Counted from the stretch's first letter, positions 33,904 through 44,401 are shown. The stretch: 64,000 bases of DNA from Chryseobacterium glaciei (GCF_001648155.1 NZ_CP015199.1:2490501-2554500); one strand, 5' to 3'. Numbers and translations are program-made. The notes: generated from the letters alone by a model not told the origin.

Positions 33904-35064
33904 TTATGAAACTATTTTTTGTGAAACTGGTACTTTCATTTCTTTTCCTAAATCAATCACCGTATTTTCAATTCCATCAGTAATTTTCTTTATTTCGATA
34001 TGCGGTCTGAAAATTGAACTTTTTCCTTTTTCTTCATCCGCTATATTAGATAAAATAATAACAGACGTTTTCGTTTCAGGATAATAAATGTTCAGGGAGG
34101 GAGAGCCTTTGATGTATCCACTGTGGAAATAAGCGGTCGGTTTTCCGAGGTTAAGCATAATTCCGTAGCCGTAACCCATTTTTCCGAAAATTTGATGTTG
34201 TCTTTCCGAACTTTTAGCAGTGAATTTTTGAAGAGTTTCGTGATTTAAAATTTTTCCGTCATACAAGGTATTATTCCAGGTATTAAGATCCTGAATTGTC
34301 GAAAGAACGCCTCCTGCAGGAATTCCGATTTCTTTCCCGCCTAGTCTTTTAGGCATATTTTTAATTTCCTCGAAATTTTTATCATTACCAAGATAAGCTC
34401 CGGCAAAATCAGTTCCTTCAAAAATATTTCCTGTTGAAGAACTGTTCATTCCCGCTTTTTTGAATAAATTCAAAACGTTTTCATCATAAGATTTTCCTGA
34501 AACCGTCTCAAGTATTTTTCCTAAAGCATTAAAACCATCATTGGAATAGAAAAAATTTGATCCACTTTTAAACATTAATTTTTCTCCAAGAAGATTTAAT
34601 CCTGAAGTATGATTTAAAAGCTGATGAATGGTGATGTTTTCGTATTCTTTGGTCTGAAATTCCTTTAAATATTTTGAAACTTTATCATCAACCTTCAGTT
34701 TTCCCTGTTCCATTTCAAGTAAAACCATAACCGCAGTAAATTGTTTACTTACAGAACCTATAGCAAAAACGGTATTATCATCGATCCTAGTTTTAGATTT
34801 AAAATCTGAAAAACCATTTTCTTTTCGATAAAGCTGAACAGAATCTTTGAAAACCGCAACACTTCCATTAAAGTCATATTTCTTGAAAACAGAATCTATC
34901 TGTTGCTCCAGCAATTTTTTTTCAAAAGCTATGATGGTAGAATCTATGATCGCGTTTTTGTCGATTGGTTTTGCGACTATTTGTTTAATTTCATTTTTCT
35001 CACATGAAATTAAAATAACCAAAAGGAATATGAGGGCGGAAAAATAATAATTTTTTTGTGTCAT
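33904..35064 (-). CDS. Serine hydrolase, class C beta-lactamase-like, lipoprotein
   Basis: 386 residues from ATG 35064; the longer start at 35094 would lie at the predicted transcription start below a TATTTTTG box, while MTQKNYYFSALIFLLVILISC gives a clean lipobox (Cys21). The penicillin-binding fold is shown by GSVSKQFTAV (SxxK), YSN in FFYSNDGFNALG (YxN) and YFHSGYIKG (HxG replacing KTG). It is related to D-aminopeptidases, esterases and beta-lactamases of PF00144, located outside the inner membrane. Which bond it cleaves is unknown. It precedes the 2H phosphoesterase gene by 9 bases. Confidence 0.9.
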   Translation of the reverse strand: MTQKNYYFSALIFLLVILISCEKNEIKQIVAKPIDKNAIIDSTIIAFEKKLLEQQIDSVFKKYDFNGSVAVFKDSVQLYRKENGFSDFKSKTRIDDNTVFAIGSVSKQFTAVMVLLEMEQGKLKVDDKVSKYLKEFQTKEYENITIHQLLNHTSGLNLLGEKLMFKSGSNFFYSNDGFNALGKILETVSGKSYDENVLNLFKKAGMNSSSTGNIFEGTDFAGAYLGNDKNFEEIKNMPKRLGGKEIGIPAGGVLSTIQDLNTWNNTLYDGKILNHETLQKFTAKSSERQHQIFGKMGYGYGIMLNLGKPTAYFHSGYIKGSPSLNIYYPETKTSVIILSNIADEEKGKSSIFRPHIEIKKITDGIENTVIDLGKEMKVPVSQKIVS

Positions 35065-35101
35065 TTGGGAATAATACTTTTTTAAAATCAACATTGTTCC
35101 T

Positions 35102-35109
35102 CAAAAATA
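35102..35109 (-). promoter_or_regulatory. -7 box of serine hydrolase gene
   Basis: Minus strand TATTTTTG lies just after the upstream terminator and would place the transcription start near 35095, supporting ATG 35064. Confidence 0.4.
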
Positions 35110-35112
35110 AGA

Positions 35113-35142
35113 AAAACCTCTTAATTTCACTTAAGAGGTTTT
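35113..35142 (-). terminator. Intrinsic terminator of the Cys-motif membrane protein gene
   Basis: AAAACCTCTTAA and TTAAGAGGTTTT pair across a short loop; minus-strand T-rich tail follows. Confidence 0.75.
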
Positions 35143-35248
35143 GAGTAAATATTATAATTAAGATCAAAAACTAACTGTATTCCCAATATTTGCAATCTTG
35201 GTTGATATAAGCAACAGAATTATGTCATTGGATTGAATTTTTTTATAA

Positions 35249-36151
35249 TTACTTTGTCTTTATAAAAGCAATATAAACATCATCTATTTTTTCGTCTGGT
35301 GTGAAAACTTTTGTATAAGGTTTTGGAATGTAGTATACGTTGTATTTATTACTGAATATATTATAACTTTTATTGAATATTTTATAGTCTAATTTTTTTC
35401 CTTCAAAGAGAACCAAAGATTTTTCATTCGCGTAAAAACCTTCTGCAGAAATATCTCCATACTGTTTTCTAACATCGTTTTCTGCAAGATAAATAACATT
35501 TTTTTTGAGGAGGTCTTCCTTTTTCAAAATCATTAACTGCCCTTCATAATCATAATCTTCAGGACTGAATTCCAGTAAATTTTCTGATTTAATACTCTCT
35601 TTTGGAACCTCCAAATTGTAGAAACCTTTAGCGTCTGTTTTTGCAGAATACACCTTTTGAGGGGTAATAAAATGGATAGTGGTTTCTGGGCCTGATTTAT
35701 TTGTTCCTTTAATTAAAACTTTTCCTGAAATAATCATAGTCCCATCGCCGGTTTTATCTTCCTCTTTCTGATTTTCTTTAGAAATTTTGGATTGAGAAGA
35801 AACAAATTCTGTTTTAGTTACAGTCTTTGTCTGCGCCGGATAAGAATTAAAAATACTTGCCGTTAAAGCAACCCCCGCAGCTATTTTAGTAAAAGTAGTT
35901 TTTCTGGAATGACGGTTTTGTGAAAATGAAATTTCAGGTTGTAAAGAGCGGTTTAATTGATTGTTAAAAACTATTCCACAGAACCTTTCGCCTTTATTTT
36001 GTTGAATGATATTTAAAATCTCCGAATCATTAAGGTTTGATAAATCTAAAACTTTTTTTGAACATAGATCACAGAATTTTCCGTCAGGAAGATCATGCAT
36101 TTTGTCTAATGATTCTTCGCAGGGCTTTTTAATTCTCAAAAAAGGTTTCAT
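35249..36151 (-). CDS. Membrane protein with cysteine-rich cytoplasmic head and Cna-B-like domain
   Basis: 300 residues. The N-terminal 60 residues carry Cys11, CDLC (27-30) and FCG (57-59), spaced as in a small zinc- or redox-type finger, in the recognisable sequence DLPDGKFCDLCSKKVLDLSNLNDSEI that recurs in Bacteroidota envelope proteins. A hydrophobic segment follows (KIAAGVALTASIF, about 89-101), then a periplasmic beta domain (ISGKVLIKGTNKSGPETTIHF, YSAKTDAKGFYNLEVP) of carboxypeptidase-regulatory/Cna-B type. Function unknown; the design suggests a signalling or scaffold protein at the inner membrane. It lies between a Dph6-like gene and its terminator. Confidence 0.78.
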   Translation of the reverse strand: MKPFLRIKKPCEESLDKMHDLPDGKFCDLCSKKVLDLSNLNDSEILNIIQQNKGERFCGIVFNNQLNRSLQPEISFSQNRHSRKTTFTKIAAGVALTASIFNSYPAQTKTVTKTEFVSSQSKISKENQKEEDKTGDGTMIISGKVLIKGTNKSGPETTIHFITPQKVYSAKTDAKGFYNLEVPKESIKSENLLEFSPEDYDYEGQLMILKKEDLLKKNVIYLAENDVRKQYGDISAEGFYANEKSLVLFEGKKLDYKIFNKSYNIFSNKYNVYYIPKPYTKVFTPDEKIDDVYIAFIKTK

Positions 36152-36193
36152 AATGTGGTTTTAGTTTAGCTTAAAAACGAGAATTTTCACATA

Positions 36194-36904
36194 TTATTTT
36201 GGAATCAAATCACAAAACCAGAAAATATATTCTTCATCCTTATCGTTCTCATCAGATTTTGGTTTGGGATAAGTTTTCTTTACCGTTTCTCCAATTTCAA
36301 ACTCAATTGGATTTTTAAAAATAGGTCCATCAAAAGTAAAGGTGTGAAATTCTCCATTTTCTCCACAAGGATCAACATTTTCGGGCAAATCTTTAATGAA
36401 ATCTTTATCAATAATTCTTCCTGCGAAGCTTTTATCAAGATAAGTTTCATTTACGCAGGTAACAATTGTTTTAAAACCAAGATCTAAAAACTCATTGATG
36501 AGGCTTGATGTATTCTGCTTCCAGAGAGGAAAAACGGCTTCCATTCCGATAGATTGTAATTGTTCCTCGCGATATTTTCGAAGATCTTCCAGAAAAATAT
36601 CTCCAAAAATAGAATGCATATTTCCTTTAGATTTTATAGTATCCATCGTTGAAATCATAATTTCACGATATTGTTCCATTGTCGGTTCTTTTGGAATTTG
36701 CATCGTCATTAATGGAATTTCCAGACTTGAAGCTTGTTGTTTCAAAAGATCTACATGAACACCATGCATAGAAATCCGTTGAAATTCTTCGTTCACACTC
36801 GTAAGTAGGGAAGTGATTTCAAAACGGTCTTCTTTTAAGGTTTTATATAAGGCAAGAGCGGAGTCTTTTCCGCTGCTCCAGTTGAAGATGGCTTTAGGCT
36901 TCAT
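36194..36904 (-). CDS. Dph6-related ATP pyrophosphatase
   Basis: 236 residues. SSGKDS at 10-15 is the PP-loop of the HUP/adenine nucleotide alpha-hydrolase superfamily, and ENGEFHTFTFDGPIFKNP at about 195-212 is the second signature of the diphthine-ammonia-ligase (Dph6/MJ0570) family. Bacteria lack diphthamide, so the enzyme must serve another ATP-dependent amidation or thiolation, possibly linked to vitamin B12 salvage in relatives, but the substrate is not evident. Cytoplasmic. It begins 43 bases from the downstream membrane protein gene, divergent from the M16 peptidase gene. Confidence 0.9.
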   Translation of the reverse strand: MKPKAIFNWSSGKDSALALYKTLKEDRFEITSLLTSVNEEFQRISMHGVHVDLLKQQASSLEIPLMTMQIPKEPTMEQYREIMISTMDTIKSKGNMHSIFGDIFLEDLRKYREEQLQSIGMEAVFPLWKQNTSSLINEFLDLGFKTIVTCVNETYLDKSFAGRIIDKDFIKDLPENVDPCGENGEFHTFTFDGPIFKNPIEFEIGETVKKTYPKPKSDENDKDEEYIFWFCDLIPK

Positions 36905-37036
36905 TAAAATACTAATTTGTATATATTTTTAAATTTCTATATTATGTTAAATGTAACATAAAGGTGAATTAAGTTGTCTTATTTAATTAATGACCGACAA
37001 TTTTTTTTAAATTTAAACCAAATTAAATAAAACTAA

Positions 37037-39769
37037 ATGAAAAACTTATTATTGGGAACTGCAGTTCTGTTTTTTACAGGAACTATCAATCCTGCTTTCT
37101 CGCAAAGCACCGAGGCTCCAAAATTTATCAGTAACACGGAAGGTGTAAAAGAATACAGCCTTAAAAACGGAATGAAACTTCTTTTAATTCCCGATGCGTC
37201 ACAAAGCAACATGGTTGTAAATATTGTATATAATGTTGGATCAAAAGATGAAGGTTACGGTGAAAAAGGAATGGCCCATTTACTTGAGCATATGCTGTTC
37301 AAGAGTACAAAAAATCTCGGAGATATTAAAAAACAACTTTCTGATAAAGGAGGTCAGGCCAATGGAACAACTTGGTACGACAGAACAAATTATTATGAAA
37401 TTTTCCCTTCCACTGATGAAAACCTGAAATGGTCTTTACAAATGGAAGCCGACAGGATGCTAAATGCTACGATTCTTCAAACTGATCTTGATAAAGAGTT
37501 TTCTGTAGTAAGAAATGAGTTTGAGATCGGAGAGAATAATCCTACAAGAGTTATGATGCAGAATGTATTTTCTAACGGCTACACTTGGCACAATTACGGA
37601 AATAGTACAATAGGAAGTAAAGAAGATATTGAGCGTGTAAAAGCTCCGACACTTAGAAAATTCTATGAAAAATATTATCAGCCGGATAATGCAACATTAA
37701 TTATTGCCGGAAAGTTTGATGAAAAAAGCGCATTGAAATATGTGACCGATTATTTCTCAGGATTAGCAAAACCAATCCGTCAATTAGGCGGAACTTATAC
37801 CGTAGAACCTGCTCAAAATGGAGAAAAATATTTTGAAATTAAAAGAAATAATGATCAGCAGATCATTGCGGCAGGATATCATACATCAGCTTTTGCAGAT
37901 AAAGATTATGCAGCGTTGTCCGCGCTTTATGAAATACTAACTTCAGATCCTTCAGGATATTTGTATAAAAATTTGGTGGAAACTCAAAAAGTTTCTTCTA
38001 TTTGGACATTCAGCCCTGTAGTAAGAGATCCGGGAATGGTTTATTTTAATTTTGATGTTCCGAAGGATAAAAATCTGGATGAGACAACAAAATTGGTAAG
38101 AACAGAATTAGACAAAGTTTCAACAATAAAGTTTACTGCTGATGATCTTAAGAGAGGTAAGGCGAAACTGGTAAAAGATATAGAAAACGAAAAAAATAAT
38201 ACGATAAACTTTGCAATCAATCTTACAGAAATCGTAGGTGCCGGAAATTATAAATTGAGCTTCCTTTACCGTGATAATGTAGAAAATCTTAAACTGGAAG
38301 ATATCAACAGAGTTGCTCAGAAATATTTTAAAAATAATAACCGTACGATTGGCGTTTTCCGTCCTTCTCCGAATGAAGAAAGGGTTTCTCCGGCAGAATT
38401 CAGAGATAATCAAATCGCTGATTTGGTGAAAGATTATAAAGGAAAGGCGATAGAAAAAGAACTAGCAGCTTTCGAAGCTTCCATTGCTAATGTTAAGAAA
38501 AATCTTACCGAAGGAAAACTTTCCAACGGGATGAAATATGGTTTAATTAATAAAGAACTTAAAGGCGATAAAGTTCAGGGAACTTTCCGTTTCAGAATTG
38601 GAAATGAAAAAGATCTTGAGGGTAAAGATGCTGTTGCAAGCATCACAGCTTCTCTATTAAAATCCGGAACAAAAACAAGAACAAAAGAGCAGATTCAGGA
38701 TGATCTTGATCAAATGAAGTCATCTGTCAGTGCTTATGTTTACGGGCAAAATTTAATTATAAGTTTAAATACTTACAAACAATACTATCCGAAAGTAATG
38801 GCCATTGTACAAGACATTTTGACAAACGCGACATTCCCTGAAAATGAACTTACCAAAACAGTAACGGAAACAAATACCTGGTTGGAAGGACAGATAAAAG
38901 ATCCTGATGCCATTGCTAATAATGAATTGCAAAGATTGGCATCTCCATATCCAAAAACAAGTATTTTCTACGTTGCTTCTTTACAGGAACAAATTGACGA
39001 GAATAAAAAAGTAACTAAAGCTCAAGTGGTAGATTTCTATCAGAATATTATGGGAGCTTCAGATGGAGTAGGGACATTGATAGGAAGCATTGATGTAAAA
39101 TCGGCTTCTTCTGAATTAGAAAAAACATTTGGAAAGTTTACAGCAAAATCAAAATTTGTTGAAGTAAAACCAACTTTCTTTGATACAAAAAAACAGGATA
39201 AAAACATCATCACGCCTGATAAAGAAAATGCGGTAGCTCTTGGAACCTCAAGTTTCAAAATGACACAGGATAACCCTGATTATCCGGCTTTGGTTATGGC
39301 TAATGAAATTTTAGGAAGCGGCGGATTCCTTTCTGCAAGATTACCGATGAGGTTGCGTGAAAAAGATGGAATTTCTTATGGAGTTGGTTCTTATTTAAGC
39401 GTTCCCGTTACCAACGACGTTGCTTCATGGAACTATTATGCTTACCTAAATCCGACAAAGAGAGACGCTGTAGAAGCTGCTGTGAAAGAAGAAGTAAGCA
39501 AAGCATTGGCTTCCGGATTTACTCAGGAGGAATTAGATTCTAATAAAAAAAGTTATGCAAACGAAAGGATGACCAATTTAGGTTCAGACAATGTACTTAT
39601 TACTCTTGTGAATACAAAACTTCTTTTCGGAGTTCCATTGGAAAGATTTGACGAGCAGAATTCAAAAATTCAGAATCTGAAATTGACGGAAGTAAATGCA
39701 GCCTTGAAAAAATATATTTCTGAAAATAAAGTGATCTCTGTTTTTGCAGGAGATTTTAATAAGAAGTAG
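37037..39769 (+). CDS. M16-family (insulinase-like) zinc peptidase, two tandem M16 units
   Basis: 910 residues with a signal peptide (ends PAFSQ, about 23). The first M16 unit has HLLEH (81-85), the inverted zinc motif HxxEH, with the downstream Glu in VRNEFEIGENN. A second, similar unit (about 490-900) lacks HxxEH and is the catalytically dead clamp half typical of the family. Processing-protease-like; location is periplasmic or outer-membrane facing. Which peptides it degrades is unknown. It is monocistronic, ending with a terminator, and divergent from the Dph6-like gene. Confidence 0.93.
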   Translation: MKNLLLGTAVLFFTGTINPAFSQSTEAPKFISNTEGVKEYSLKNGMKLLLIPDASQSNMVVNIVYNVGSKDEGYGEKGMAHLLEHMLFKSTKNLGDIKKQLSDKGGQANGTTWYDRTNYYEIFPSTDENLKWSLQMEADRMLNATILQTDLDKEFSVVRNEFEIGENNPTRVMMQNVFSNGYTWHNYGNSTIGSKEDIERVKAPTLRKFYEKYYQPDNATLIIAGKFDEKSALKYVTDYFSGLAKPIRQLGGTYTVEPAQNGEKYFEIKRNNDQQIIAAGYHTSAFADKDYAALSALYEILTSDPSGYLYKNLVETQKVSSIWTFSPVVRDPGMVYFNFDVPKDKNLDETTKLVRTELDKVSTIKFTADDLKRGKAKLVKDIENEKNNTINFAINLTEIVGAGNYKLSFLYRDNVENLKLEDINRVAQKYFKNNNRTIGVFRPSPNEERVSPAEFRDNQIADLVKDYKGKAIEKELAAFEASIANVKKNLTEGKLSNGMKYGLINKELKGDKVQGTFRFRIGNEKDLEGKDAVASITASLLKSGTKTRTKEQIQDDLDQMKSSVSAYVYGQNLIISLNTYKQYYPKVMAIVQDILTNATFPENELTKTVTETNTWLEGQIKDPDAIANNELQRLASPYPKTSIFYVASLQEQIDENKKVTKAQVVDFYQNIMGASDGVGTLIGSIDVKSASSELEKTFGKFTAKSKFVEVKPTFFDTKKQDKNIITPDKENAVALGTSSFKMTQDNPDYPALVMANEILGSGGFLSARLPMRLREKDGISYGVGSYLSVPVTNDVASWNYYAYLNPTKRDAVEAAVKEEVSKALASGFTQEELDSNKKSYANERMTNLGSDNVLITLVNTKLLFGVPLERFDEQNSKIQNLKLTEVNAALKKYISENKVISVFAGDFNKK

Positions 39770-39791
39770 ATTTATATTTAAAACTAAACAT

Positions 39792-39820
39792 AAACCCGTA
39801 GATTATTTCTGCGGGTTTTT
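39792..39820 (+). terminator. Intrinsic terminator of M16 gene
   Basis: AAACCCGTAGA pairs with TCTGCGGGTTT (one wobble), then TT. Confidence 0.8.
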
Positions 39821-39828
39821 TATATTTG
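39821..39828 (+). promoter_or_regulatory. -7 box abutting TPR gene
   Basis: TATATTTG, 4 bases before the ATG at 39833, would give a leaderless message; it may be chance. Confidence 0.3.
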
Positions 39829-39832
39829 AAAA

Positions 39833-40450
39833 ATGAAAAAAATATTAATTCTGACTTTTCTGATTGTAAGTTTATTTTCCTTCGCTCAAAGTGTTAAAAC
39901 TTTAAGGCAGGAAGCAGTTAAAGCGATCAACAATAATGATTTTTCAACAGCTAAAACTTATTATGAGAAAATTTTAGAGAAAGGTCATAAAACATGGGAA
40001 ACTTATGTTCTTTTAGGAGATTGTGAATTTCATTTAGGTAATGCTGATAAGGCTTTGGTTTATTATGAAGAAGGTTATAAAAAAGCTAAAGTTCAGGATT
40101 ATGCAACTATAAATATTAGAACGGGAACTATCTTAATGCAACAAAAAAAGTATGAAGAGGCTTGGATGAAATTTCTAAAAGTAGAAATTACCAGGCCAAA
40201 TGATCCTGCAGTAAAAAAATTACAGGCAATTGCTTTGTATCGTATGGAAAAATATAATGAAGCATTATTTACTCTTAACCAAGCAGAAAAGTATGATACT
40301 TCAGATTTAGAAATTAAATATTATAAAGGCCTTATTTTTTTCAAGCAAAATAAAATTGAGGAAGCTTGTGAAAATTTTGAATTGGCAAAAGGTTTAGATA
40401 TTCCTGATTTGAAAATCTTGACCGCACAACATTGCAACAAGTCTAAATAA
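39833..40450 (+). CDS. Exported tetratricopeptide-repeat protein
   Basis: 205 residues. Signal peptide MKKILILTFLIVSLFSFAQ, then a chain of helix pairs with TPR spacing: AVKAINNNDFSTAKTYYEKIL, YVLLGDCEFHLGNADKALVYYEEG, ATINIRTGTILMQQKKYEEAWM, AIALYRMEKYNEALFTLNQAE, YYKGLIFFKQNKIEEACENFE. At least five TPRs fill the mature protein, implying a protein-binding scaffold in the periplasm. No partner is evident. Convergent with the icmF gene; a hairpin separates them. Confidence 0.88.
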   Translation: MKKILILTFLIVSLFSFAQSVKTLRQEAVKAINNNDFSTAKTYYEKILEKGHKTWETYVLLGDCEFHLGNADKALVYYEEGYKKAKVQDYATINIRTGTILMQQKKYEEAWMKFLKVEITRPNDPAVKKLQAIALYRMEKYNEALFTLNQAEKYDTSDLEIKYYKGLIFFKQNKIEEACENFELAKGLDIPDLKILTAQHCNKSK

Positions 40451-40455
40451 AACAA

Positions 40456-40482
40456 AAACCTCAAAGAAATTCTTTGAGGTTT
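40456..40482. terminator. Bidirectional terminator between TPR gene and icmF
   Basis: AAACCTCAAAGAA pairs with TTCTTTGAGGTTT; T-rich on both strands. Confidence 0.78.
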
Positions 40483-40537
40483 AATTTATAATTTTGACAT
40501 TTAGTAGTCAATAATTGTCTGCCCGACACGGGCCGGA

Positions 40538-43500
40538 CTACATGTTTCTTCGATACTTACCACCCACTTCAAATAAAGCATTGGTAATCTGTCCAAGAGA
40601 ACAATATTTCACGGCATCCATCATTACATTAAATAAATTCTGCTGATTGATGGCTGCATATTGCAATGTTTTTAAAGCGGCTTCGGACTTATCTTCATTA
40701 GCTTGTTGGAAATTATGAAGCGTTTCGATCTGAACCTGCTTTTCTTCCTCAGTCGAACGGATAACTTCTCCCGGACGAACCGTTGGCGAACCATCTTTTC
40801 CAAGGAAAGTATTTACTCCAATGATCGGATATTCTCCTGTATGCTTCAACCATTCGTAATGCATCGATTCTTCCTGAATTTTCGAACGTTGATACATGGT
40901 TTCCATTGCACCAAGAACACCTCCTCTTTCTGTAATTCTGTCGAATTCTGCATAAACAGCTTCTTCTACCAAATCCGTTAATTCTTCAATAATAAATGAA
41001 CCTTGAAGCGGATTTTCATTTTTCGCTAAACCTAATTCTTTATTAATGATCAACTGAATTGCCATCGCTCTTCTTACAGACTGCTCAGTCGGCGTTGTAA
41101 TCGCCTCGTCATAAGCATTCGTGTGAAGTGAGTTACAGTTGTCATAGATCGCATAAAGCGCTTGAAGCGTCGTTCTGATATCGTTGAAATCAATTTCCTG
41201 AGCGTGAAGCGAACGTCCTGAAGTTTGAATGTGATATTTCAACATTTGGCTTCTTTCGTCTGCGCCGTATTTCAGTTTCATTGCTTTTGCCCAGATTCTT
41301 CTTGCTACTCGTCCGATCACTGAATATTCAGGGTCGATACCGTTAGAGAAGAAGAAAGATAGGTTAGGCGCAAAATCATTGATATCCATTCCTCTTGACA
41401 AATAATATTCAACATAAGTGAAACCATTTGCCAAAGTAAATGCCAACTGAGAAACAGGATTTGCACCCGCTTCTGCAATGTGATATCCTGAAATAGAAAC
41501 CGAATAGAAGTTTCTTACTTTTTCGGTAATAAAATATTCCTGAACGTCACCCATCAATCTTAGAGCAAATTCAGTAGAGAAAATACAAGTATTCTGAGCT
41601 TGGTCTTCTTTTAAAATGTCAGCTTGAACGGTACCACGAACGGTCGCGATCGTTTTAGCCTTAATTTCAGCGTAAGCTTCAGCAGGAATTACTTCATCTC
41701 CGGTAAGTCCTAATAATTTTAATCCTAAACCGTTGTTTGATGGAGGTAATTCACCGTTATATTTTGGTCTTTCTAAGCCTTTATCGTCGAATTTTGCTTT
41801 TAAAGCCTTTTCAACATTAGCTTCAAGTTTATGTTCAGCAATATATTTTTCAACATTTTGGTCAATCGCAGCATTCATAAAGAAAGCCAACAACATCGGA
41901 GCCGGACCGTTGATCGTCATTGAAACGGAAGTCATTGCATTCACCAAATCAAATCCGGAATACAATTTTTTTGCGTCATCTAACGTTGCGATAGAAACTC
42001 CGGCATTTCCGATTTTACCATAAATATCCGGTGGTAAAGCTGGATCCTGACCGTATAAAGTTACTGAGTCAAATGCTGTAGACAAACGTTTTGCATCCAT
42101 TTCTGCAGAAACGTAGTGGAATCTTCTGTTCGTTCTTTCAGGACCTCCTTCTCCGGCAAACATCCGTGTAGGATCTTCTCCTGTTCTTTTGAAAGGATAA
42201 ATCCCTGCTGTGTAAGGGAATCCTCCCGGAAGATTTTCCTGACCTTTCCATTTAATTAGATCTCCCCAATCTGTATATTTTGGTAAAGATATTTTTGGAA
42301 TTTTTAAATGTGATAAAGATTCTGTAGAAGTCTCCACTTTAATTTCTTTTCCACGAACGAAATAAGAATAAAATTCAGCTTTGAAAGCATCTTTCGTATC
42401 GTCCCAATTTTTAAGGAAGTCGATATTTTCCTGTTGAAGATCTTTTTCAGCTTTTTGATATTCATTATCTAAAACTTCGTTTGAAAGGAACTTTTTCACC
42501 CCTTCAATATGATACATTTTTCTAGCTAGTTCGGCTTGTTTTTCAACATTGGCGTCGTAAATTCTATTATTTTCTACAATTTCCGATAAATAACGAACTC
42601 TTTTTGGAGGAATAATCGTGATGTCTTCAGAAACTTCTTGTTCAACAAAGCCTTGTAGGTTTAAATCTGAAAACTTGTCATTTACTTTTTCAACTAATCT
42701 ATTGTATAAATCAGTCGTTCCGTGGTCGTTGAATTGAGAAGCTTTTGTCGCATAAACCGGCATATCATCCAACGGACTTTCCCACAACAAATGATTTCTT
42801 TGGAATTGTTTTCTTACGGCTTGAAGGGCATCTAAAGCACCACGTTTGTCAGATTTATTTAAAGCAACAAGATCTGCGTAATCCAACATGTCAATTTTTT
42901 CCAACTGTGTGGAAGCTCCGTATTCAGGAGTCATCACGTACATTGAAACATCTGCAAAATCTGAAACTTCCGAACCTGATTGTCCAATTCCTGAAGTTTC
43001 CAGAATGATAACATCAGGATGAGCCAATTTCAACACATTCAATGCTGAATGAATGAACGGAGACACAGAAACGTTGTTTTCTCTCGTCGCCATCGAACGC
43101 ATATAAACTCTTGGATCATTGATCGCGTTCATACGAATTCTGTCACCCAAAAGCGCACCTCCGGTTTTCTTTTTCGAAGGGTCAATGGAGATGATTGCAA
43201 TTTTTTTATCTGTATTGGAACGTAAGAAACGTCTTACTAATTCGTCTGTCAATGAAGATTTTCCGGCTCCACCTGTACCTGTGATACCGATGATTGGAAT
43301 GTTTAAATCTTTTGATTTTTCATCAATCGCTTTTACCAATTCTGGTTTTTCTTCTGAGAAGTTTTCAACGGCAGAAATGATTTTAGCAATGCTTGTAGAA
43401 TTTTCAAAACTAATTGAATCTAAATCTTCAGCAGTCACTTCTTTACCTGTTGCGAAATCTGATCTTTTAACCAAATCATCGATCATTCCCTGTAAACCAA

Positions 43501-43885
43501 GCTCACGACCGTCATCCGGAGAATAAATTCTGTCGATTCCGTAAGACATGATGTCTTCGATTTCTTCTGGCAGAATTACACCGCCGCCGCCGCCGAAAAT
43601 TTTGATTTGCGGAGAGTTTTTCTCTCTTAAAAGGTCGTAGATATATTTGAAATATTCGTTGTGACCGCCTTGATAAGATGTTAATGCAATTGCGTTGGCA
43701 TCTTCCTGAATGGCTGTATTTACAACTTCCTCGGCAGATTTATCGTGACCAAGGTGGATAACTTCGCATCCTGTTCCCTGAATCACACGACGCATGATAT
43801 TAATAGCTGCATCATGTCCGTCGAATAACGACGCTGCTGTTACAATTCTTACTTTGTTTGTTGGAGTATATTTTTGGGTTTCCAT
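40538..43885 (-). CDS. icmF: Fused isobutyryl-CoA mutase (B12 domain, GTPase chaperone, mutase)
   Basis: 1115 residues, the size of IcmF. N-terminal cobalamin-binding domain (about 10-140) has DGHD with His24 as the base-off ligand and [10 protein letters not shown]; next, a MeaB-like G-protein chaperone with P-loop GTGGAGKS (203-210) and [14 protein letters not shown] and other mutase features follow from about 560 to the end ([30 protein letters not shown]). It isomerises isobutyryl-CoA and n-butyryl-CoA using adenosylcobalamin; some members act on isovaleryl/pivalyl-CoA, which cannot be told here. No cobalamin riboswitch was seen upstream. Monocistronic, with a TATATTTG box at 43911. Confidence 0.93.
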   Translation of the reverse strand: METQKYTPTNKVRIVTAASLFDGHDAAINIMRRVIQGTGCEVIHLGHDKSAEEVVNTAIQEDANAIALTSYQGGHNEYFKYIYDLLREKNSPQIKIFGGGGGVILPEEIEDIMSYGIDRIYSPDDGRELGLQGMIDDLVKRSDFATGKEVTAEDLDSISFENSTSIAKIISAVENFSEEKPELVKAIDEKSKDLNIPIIGITGTGGAGKSSLTDELVRRFLRSNTDKKIAIISIDPSKKKTGGALLGDRIRMNAINDPRVYMRSMATRENNVSVSPFIHSALNVLKLAHPDVIILETSGIGQSGSEVSDFADVSMYVMTPEYGASTQLEKIDMLDYADLVALNKSDKRGALDALQAVRKQFQRNHLLWESPLDDMPVYATKASQFNDHGTTDLYNRLVEKVNDKFSDLNLQGFVEQEVSEDITIIPPKRVRYLSEIVENNRIYDANVEKQAELARKMYHIEGVKKFLSNEVLDNEYQKAEKDLQQENIDFLKNWDDTKDAFKAEFYSYFVRGKEIKVETSTESLSHLKIPKISLPKYTDWGDLIKWKGQENLPGGFPYTAGIYPFKRTGEDPTRMFAGEGGPERTNRRFHYVSAEMDAKRLSTAFDSVTLYGQDPALPPDIYGKIGNAGVSIATLDDAKKLYSGFDLVNAMTSVSMTINGPAPMLLAFFMNAAIDQNVEKYIAEHKLEANVEKALKAKFDDKGLERPKYNGELPPSNNGLGLKLLGLTGDEVIPAEAYAEIKAKTIATVRGTVQADILKEDQAQNTCIFSTEFALRLMGDVQEYFITEKVRNFYSVSISGYHIAEAGANPVSQLAFTLANGFTYVEYYLSRGMDINDFAPNLSFFFSNGIDPEYSVIGRVARRIWAKAMKLKYGADERSQMLKYHIQTSGRSLHAQEIDFNDIRTTLQALYAIYDNCNSLHTNAYDEAITTPTEQSVRRAMAIQLIINKELGLAKNENPLQGSFIIEELTDLVEEAVYAEFDRITERGGVLGAMETMYQRSKIQEESMHYEWLKHTGEYPIIGVNTFLGKDGSPTVRPGEVIRSTEEEKQVQIETLHNFQQANEDKSEAALKTLQYAAINQQNLFNVMMDAVKYCSLGQITNALFEVGGKYRRNM

Positions 43886-43910
43886 AAAAATCTAGAAAAT
43901 TTCTGAATTC

Positions 43911-43918
43911 CAAATATA
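43911..43918 (-). promoter_or_regulatory. -7 box of icmF
   Basis: Minus strand TATATTTG, 25 bases before the ATG; no well-spaced -33. Confidence 0.4.
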
Positions 43919-44042
43919 ATAATAAAATAACAACCCGATTTTTATATTTAATTTGTTTTAAATCAAATAATTAAATGTTTTTATGGAATTGAGTTTCTCC
44001 CAACTGAACAAACATTCGTTTAGAAATGCTAACTAATTTCTT

Positions 44043-44050
44043 TATTTTTG
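44043..44050 (+). promoter_or_regulatory. -7 box of small membrane protein gene
   Basis: TATTTTTG, 18 bases before ATG 44069, and overlapping the rejected TTG start at 44048. Confidence 0.45.
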
Positions 44051-44068
44051 CATCATATTATATATAGT

Positions 44069-44401
44069 ATGAAAAAGGCTTTGATGTATTTTGCTTTAGG
44101 AACGGTTTTGAGTTTCCTTATTAATTATTTTTTTTATAGTTCTAAAAATATCGGTCTTGATATATATTATGCACTGGCTTTCGGGATTGCGTGGGGGATT
44201 GCTTATTATTTAGATACGCCCAATATTACCCTGCCGCAAAAATTAGGTTTTTCTTTTGTAGCGATGGGCGCTTTAGTATTGATAGGAACATTAATTTTTA
44301 GCTTAGAATTGGCAATTCCTTCGATACTTAAATTTTCAATGGTTTTTGTTGCGTATTATTTGATTGCAAGTTTTAAAGGAAGCAAGTCATTAAGAAAATA
44401 A
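44069..44401 (+). CDS. Small multi-pass membrane protein
   Basis: 110 residues from ATG 44069; the TTG at 44048 lies within the -7 box. Four hydrophobic segments are visible (MYFALGTVLSFLINYFF, DIYYALAFGIAWGIAYYL, LGFSFVAMGALVLIGTLIF, ILKFSMVFVAYYLIASF), with a basic C-terminus (FKGSKSLRK). No known family recognised. Monocistronic, followed by a terminator shared with the convergent DUF3667 gene. Confidence 0.75.
   Translation: MKKALMYFALGTVLSFLINYFFYSSKNIGLDIYYALAFGIAWGIAYYLDTPNITLPQKLGFSFVAMGALVLIGTLIFSLELAIPSILKFSMVFVAYYLIASFKGSKSLRK

Noticed and set aside
43119..43526. 135-residue antisense ORF in icmF
   Set aside because: Within the conserved GTPase region of IcmF; no start context or domain.
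43580..43597. Short CCG repeat inside icmF
   Set aside because: It encodes the conserved glycine run of the cobalamin-binding domain; not an unstable microsatellite of interest.
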